Assembly (NCBI RefSeq): GCF_005239225.2
Contig: NC_133284.1
Coordinates: 49,446,697-49,510,696, forward strand
Source of the DNA: Populus alba
Taxonomy: Eukaryota > Streptophyta > Magnoliopsida > Malpighiales > Salicaceae
Length of the DNA stretch: 64,000 bases
Direction of reading: 5' to 3'
The translations under genes were made by a program, and so were the position numbers. The notes beneath the pieces were generated by a model, which did no database searches, was not told the origin of the DNA, and saw only the letters and a program-made list of their open reading frames with translations. Below, one piece after another: positions 58,840 through 64,000 of this stretch (position 1 is the first letter of the stretch; every line of letters begins with the position of its first letter).

Positions 58840-61782
58840 ATAGATAGTCGCCACGTGTTCAACTTTATCTACCCACTAGGAAAGGATAGAAAGTGGGAGA
58901 GAGAAAGATTAAAAAGGCTTTAAAAAGAAAAGAAAGGAAAGACAGAAATAAAAGAAAGTACGTGGAAATAGAAGGAGAGGTTGAGGGGGGCAGAAACGGA
59001 AGGAGACATTGAAAGATTGGAGGAGAGCAAAGAAAACAACATGTTTGAGTGGGATTTTTTTGTGCCTTTGATAAAAATACTCTGTTTTTTTTTCTCTTTG
59101 ATTGGGATTTTTTTGTGTCTCTTTTATTTGGAATTTCTTTGGACACTTTAATAATGTAATAAGAAAAAATAATTTGATTAAATTATTGTTCATTCAAACA
59201 CAGATTTACTGTGGACTTCAATAGTATTTTTCTCTATATTTTGAATTTTAGTTTTTGATAGCCATGCTCGTTTGATTTTTTTTATTTTTTTCCCATACTC
59301 ATCCAAAGGAAATGAGGACCTGAAATGACAGCAGCGAATAAGGAGAGAAATAACGTGTTTGTTCTTGTTTCTTATAAAGTATTTTAAAAAGCATTAAATT
59401 AAATTTTATTTTATTTTTATTTCAAATTATTTTTTTAAAAAAACTAATTTGAAAATTAGTATGAAAAAAGAGGATAATAGAGTAGTTGTCCAAATCAAAA
59501 CACATAAATATGGGACAAGAACAGGGATAGTATAGTGCTCTTTTCTTGTTTTCCTACCTGTATTGGTTTAATAAGGTTTATAGAGTGTTTTATAAATATT
59601 TTAGATAAAAAATAGGTTAAAAGCAAGCTTTTTAAATAAAAAATCAAGCTTTATTTTTTATATAATTTAAATAAAATCAATTTATTTAATTGTTCAAAAT
59701 TATAACTCAAGGGGAAAAACTTACAAAGAAGTAGAATTACTGGAACAAACACAAGAAAGGATCAAACTCAAGCAATGAAAAGTAATTGTTTACGATGATC
59801 ATCTCACTAAGTAAGGAGAGAAAAGAAGGAGAAAGAAAGGAATGGGACAAAAAAGGAAGAAAATAAGGTCACGCAGGGGCCAGCCTTGTAGAAAATTTGA
59901 GAATTAGTACGAAAAAGAGGATAATAGAGTAGTTGTTAGAATCAAAAGACATAAACACGGGAGATAGGCTGCCACGTGACACAAACGAAGCTACCCCTTA
60001 CCTACTCCTGGGAAGGAATGTCGGACTATACAGCCTTTTTCAATTCATTGATGTCGTTCTCTGTTTGTCTTCTAAAACATACTCCCATCAGCCTGTTTGT
60101 ATTATGTTCTTAAAATTGCTCTATGGGATTGCAGGCCACGGCTCGTTTGATTTTATTTTTTTTATAAAACAAAATTCTTTTCATGCTCTTGCAAATAAGG
60201 CCAGGGATGGAGGACTTGAAATCACGGTAGCGAATAAAAAGTGAAATAGAGCGTTTTTTTTTTTTAGTATTTTAGAATAAAAATTAGATTTTTTAAAAAA
60301 TTTTAATTTTTTATATTATTTTGATATATTTCTAAAAAAATATTTTAAAAAATAACCACTAACACATTCTTTTTAAACTATTAAGTAACCAGTCCCTATA
60401 ATTTTCCAATAATTGCATTTGGGTACCAAACTTCATTTTTTTTTTTAAATTCTTTTTTGGGTGGAGAAGAAAGAGAGAGGGTTGTTGGATTTTATTTTAA
60501 AAAGAAAAGGTTGTTGTTAAGAAAGATTTTGGCTACCAAAACCGTTGATTTTTGTGTGAGCTAGTTCAATTTAATGAAATGAGTTAAGATTATGTGTGTT
60601 TTTTTTACCTTCTAAACACCTAAAAAAAAGATATGAACTCTGGAAGATTTTTGGTTTTCAGGTTGATTTTGGGTTTTGGAATGATTTTTTATGTTTTAGA
60701 GGCCATGTATTGGTTTAATGATGTTTTTAGAGTGTTTCATAGGTATTTTGGGTAAAACAAATGGGTTGAAAATAATTTTTTGGTTAAAAAGTCAAGCTTT
60801 GTTTTTCTAGTCACATTAGTGGCTGAAATCTAGTGACGCATAGATGACGTGTTGTTTATAAAGACACACACATGTCAAATTTTTTTAAAGCATTATGGAA
60901 GAACACGTGTCCTCACCCCATTAACTTAAATAAAAAAAAATTAAAGATTTGTGTGCATGGGTCTGACCTTGCAGGTCCACGAACGAGCCTTTGAAGGGTT
61001 GGCCACGCACTAGACCTGGCTCTACAGGCCTAGCAATGTTTGTCCTCATTTTTTTTTATTATTAATACTTGTTTTTTATATTTATATTTGAAAATAATTT
61101 TAAAAATGATGTTTTCATTAATAATCCTTTTTCTATGATTTTCTTTTGCCTTATTTAGCCTTTCTTCAATTATTTTTAATTCTGTTAGGTGTGTTTAGTT
61201 TTTTAAGAGGTTAATATGATTCATCTATAATTTTTTATATATATATATTTCAAATAAATTAAGTATTTATTCTTTTATAATATTTTGAATATGTGTAGCC
61301 TTGCATTATATATATTTTTTTTCCTTTTATGTTATTCAATAAATTTTATGTGTTTATTGATTTCTATTATAGATTGATTTTAGTAAACAAATTCACTAAA
61401 TATAACAAGGTAAATGAACTATGTTACAATATTAAATATCTTGATCTATATTTGTCTCTTAATTTTTTAATTTGTGTTTTTAATTATTGGTAATGACTTT
61501 GTTTTTTCATTTACTTGCACAATGGTTCGTGCTTTGTTTAATTCGATGCGTGCATATGTTTTTTGATTTACATTTAGGATTTTTTAATGTAAAAAAACAC
61601 GTTGAGAAATTCTTATTATTCTTATGATTTCAGTTTGATTTTTATTCTTATGATTTCTCTTCTTTTTTTTTTTTCCCTTAACCCTTTTATAAAAAAAAAA
61701 TGTTTGTAATTTCACCCTTCAATTCAACATGATGTAGAATTGTTTTTTTTTTTATTATTATTATTTTGGTCCTCATTGATTG

Positions 61783-61839
<57 letters not shown>

Positions 61840-61973
61840 CCGTTTGCTATTGTTGCCTCTTTTTTTTTTTTTTTCATATGATTCATATAAAACTAGCTTA
61901 TTTAGTTGGTCAGGACTATAACCCAAGTTATTTAATGTCTTTTTTTTAAAAAAAAAAATACTTCTAATATAAC
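58840..61973. repeat. Diverged NLR-flank module without NLR (third, longest)
   Basis: It follows the order of copy A 35170-37670 over about 3 kb: the ggaaagacagaaataaa block, the acctgaaatgacagcagcgaa block, tttgggtggagaa, and cccgtttg after the TA repeat. It has more substitutions than A versus B. It keeps the part near 59945-60110 that copy B lost. It ends abruptly at tctaatataaca, where the CACTA fragment begins. Confidence 0.75.
61785..61837. repeat. (TA)26 microsatellite
   Basis: 53 bases of pure TA. The matching sites in copies A (about 37539-37551) and B (about 50098-50112) are only about 6-7 units, so this copy has expanded. Frames read through it encode Tyr-Ile repeats and are artefacts. 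Confidence 0.95.
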
Positions 61974-61974
61974 A

Positions 61975-62660
61975 ATGGTGTTTGTGTTAAAGGATTTACT
62001 AGTAGTGAGTTTGAAGTTAACTATTATGATAAATTAGAAGAGATCGTTGAACTGCAATATCATAACAAGCATAATAGAGTGTTTTTATTCAAATGCTATT
62101 GGTATGACACCACTGACAGAGGAATCAAAGTGGATCCCCACTATAGTTTGGTCGAAATTAATTCAAAAGTTAGACTCCACAACGTGAATAATGTATTTGT
62201 TTTAGCCAAACAATGCCAGTAAGTTTATTACACATACATCCCTTCCTTTAAAATTGATCGTTCAAGAGTTGATTGGTTATCTGTTTTAAACACGAAACTC
62301 ATGGGTCATGTAGAGGTTGTTTAGGATGAGAACGAAAACACAAGTATGTGAGATGATTTCTTTCAAGTTAGTGAGTTGGTTGAATCATATCGAGTTATTA
62401 CATCTATTGACTTAAAAGAAAATTCAAATTTTTTGCATCTTTAATAATAGTCTTGTTGATGTTGACACTGAGAAGTTGAATGTTATTCTGAGCTCCAGCG
62501 GACAAGCACAAATCGAGCACAAATCGATGAAGATGATGATACCGATGCTATCAACATTGAAGATTGTAGTGCAATTGAGGACAATTCAATTAAAAAGAAA
62601 GAAGAAGATGATTCTGACTAACTATCAGAACACGAAAGTGTAATGTAATTTTTTATAACG
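61975..62660 (+). pseudogene. CACTA (En/Spm) transposon fragment, DUF4216-like
   Basis: The plus-strand frame from 61977 reads SSEFEVNYYDKLEEIVELQY, then FKCYWYDTTDRGIKVD and NVFVLAKQC. This is the DUF4216 region found at the C-terminal end of plant CACTA transposase ORFs. In-frame stops occur at 62220 (TAA), 62322 (TAG) and 62349 (TGA), and homology continues past each one. A frameshift near 62430 precedes a tail with VDVDTEKLNVILSSSGQAQ and an acidic end near 62620. It is clearly inactive. The upstream transposase body is absent because the fragment abuts the NLR-flank module. Confidence 0.75.
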
Positions 62661-62799
62661 TAATATTTATGGATGCAGAATATATCTTTCATAATTCATT
62701 TGTGAACTGTTGTTATTGTGTTAGGTGTGCAATTTCAATTTTACTATTTGCAAGGAGGATAAATATGAAAATAGAAACAACCCGTCATTCATTATGCAC

Positions 62800-63240
62800 A
62801 TCACTAATGAAAACACCGATAGTTTTTGGTCCGTTGGTGTTTTCCAGAGGCGATGGGAACTGTTCACACATTATTGATGGAAACATCGATGGTTTCTGGT
62901 CCATCAATGTTTTCCAAAGTTGATGAGAACTGTTCACCTCCCATGTCAGTGATGTCAATTAAAGTTCTCTAAATCAGTTACACTTTACTAATGGAATTAT
63001 CGACGGATTACAAATTTCAAAGCACGTGTAATTAATACATCTCCAATCGTATGTACTATTTTACATTAACGAGGGAATTATTGATGGGTTGTGAAAATTC
63101 TGGAGGATTTTTTGAAAATTTTAGAGTGAAATTAAAAATTGTGTGAATTTAACACGGAAATCACCAACGAATTAATTAAAAATAATATTATTTAATATTA
63201 TGTCAGTGAGTCCATTAGTGAGTCCATTGATGAGTCCGTA
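62800..63240. repeat. CACTA sub-terminal repeats
   Basis: Two tandem copies, about 62806-62868 and 62875-62938, each contain an internal inverted repeat (gaaaacacc ... ggtgttttc and the related gaaacatcg ... caatgttttcc). Further words such as ggaattatcgacggatt and ggaattattgatgggtt follow near 62990 and 63070, then a run of gagtccattgatgagtcc-type repeats near 63205-63240. Such short direct and inverted repeats are typical of CACTA element ends. Confidence 0.55.
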
Positions 63241-64000
63241 ATATAAATCCCAACGAGAGCCCCTTCAGTTCATTTTTCTCTCTCCTTGGTCTTCAACATT
63301 TAAAAGGTATGTATTACAATTCAATTTACATAATGATTTTCTATATTTTTTCTTTTTCTTCATTTTATTAACAATATATTTTTTTTTTATTTTTTATTTT
63401 TTGTATTTGACGTTGATAAAGTCTAAAAATAAACACATTATTAAGGTAAGAATTTTTCATTCCTAAAGTCTATTTTTTTAAAAAAAAAAATTGTTGCCTA
63501 TTTTATTATTTTAATTGCAATAATGATTGATTGTTTTATTGAATTTTAATTTTTATTGTTGAATTTGCTATATAAATGTTAATTGAATATATATGATTAA
63601 ATTTAATTTTTTTATCTCAATTTTATTGTATATATTGCATAATAGAGTGTTTGATTGTTTTGTTGAATTTAAATTGTTATTGTTCAATTTATATAAATGT
63701 TAGTTGAATATATAGAAATAATTTTTTTTTGATATTTTACTATTGAATTTGTATATATGTTAATTAGCTTATATGTAGGATTTGTTTTCTTTATTTTATG
63801 ATTAGAAATATTATATTATCACATTGAAAATGAGATGAAATTGAATAATCCAACATTTTTGGTAGAAATAAAATAAAATCAATTGGTTTGTGGCATATAT
63901 CTTGTCAATATTTTCAAGTTTGAACAATTTGGGTAGTCTCCAGTATAGGGAAGATGTTGCCGGTTTTTTGTTTTTAAACACAAATTTAATATGTCAACAT
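63241..64000. other. AT-rich sequence, nothing recognised
   Basis: After a short pyrimidine-rich patch (ttcatttttctctctccttg near 63270) that could be a transcript leader, the sequence is AT-rich to the window edge. No coding exon was seen. Confidence 0.4.

Noticed and set aside
61687..61949. Frames encoding Tyr-Ile repeats on both strands
   Set aside because: Direct translation of the TA microsatellite.
30290..62000. LTR retrotransposon explanation for the repeated flank modules
   Set aside because: No gag/pol coding sequence, primer-binding site or paired LTRs with TG...CA ends could be found.

Overview
The window is nuclear DNA of a flowering plant. It is AT-rich and intron-rich, with GT-AG spliced genes, many terminal-inverted-repeat (TIR) elements and an NLR resistance-gene cluster. 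The NLR family, the RH32 gene structure and the MITE types fit a woody eudicot, and Populus (Salicaceae) is my best guess. No bacterial, organellar or viral segment was seen.

Region by region. 1-3.9 kb is T-rich repeat-derived spacer with a TIR element and a tRNA-derived SINE. 3.9-8.9 kb (minus) is a complete eight-exon gene for a Dbp4/DDX10-type DEAD-box helicase (RH32). It has a telo-box and paired G-boxes upstream. 9-12.9 kb is spacer containing a short TIR element and a 1.56-kb PIF/Harbinger-like element with a decayed Myb/SANT-like gene. 12.9-19.4 kb (plus) is a 13-exon ataxin-2-like gene with LSm, LsmAD-like and PAM2 parts; its last intron hosts an 843-bp GC-rich TIR element. 20.6-21.5 kb (minus) holds the last exons of an unrecognised gene.

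22.7-30.2 kb (minus) is a CC-NB-ARC-LRR resistance gene with a frameshift after the NB-ARC/LRR join and several copies of one LRR cassette downstream. From about 27.8 kb to 39.7 kb the sequence is repeated almost base for base at 40.3-52.3 kb, in direct orientation, across a 500-N assembly gap. The second copy carries a second, truncated NLR with many one-base frameshifts, mostly at homopolymers. The duplication is therefore either a recent tandem duplication or two haplotypes placed end to end. 52-62 kb contains three more diverged, rearranged pieces of the same NLR upstream flank without NLR coding sequence. 62-63.3 kb is a decayed CACTA (En/Spm) fragment, and the rest is AT-rich.

Two housekeeping genes (ribosome biogenesis; mRNA/PABP-linked regulation) thus lie next to a fast-changing immune-receptor cluster whose flanks have been copied and shuffled repeatedly. 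I did not find a convincing novel biological system. The most useful leads are the status of the 12-kb duplication, the repeated NLR leader-like modules, the LRR cassette fusion and the unidentified gene at 20.6-21.5 kb.
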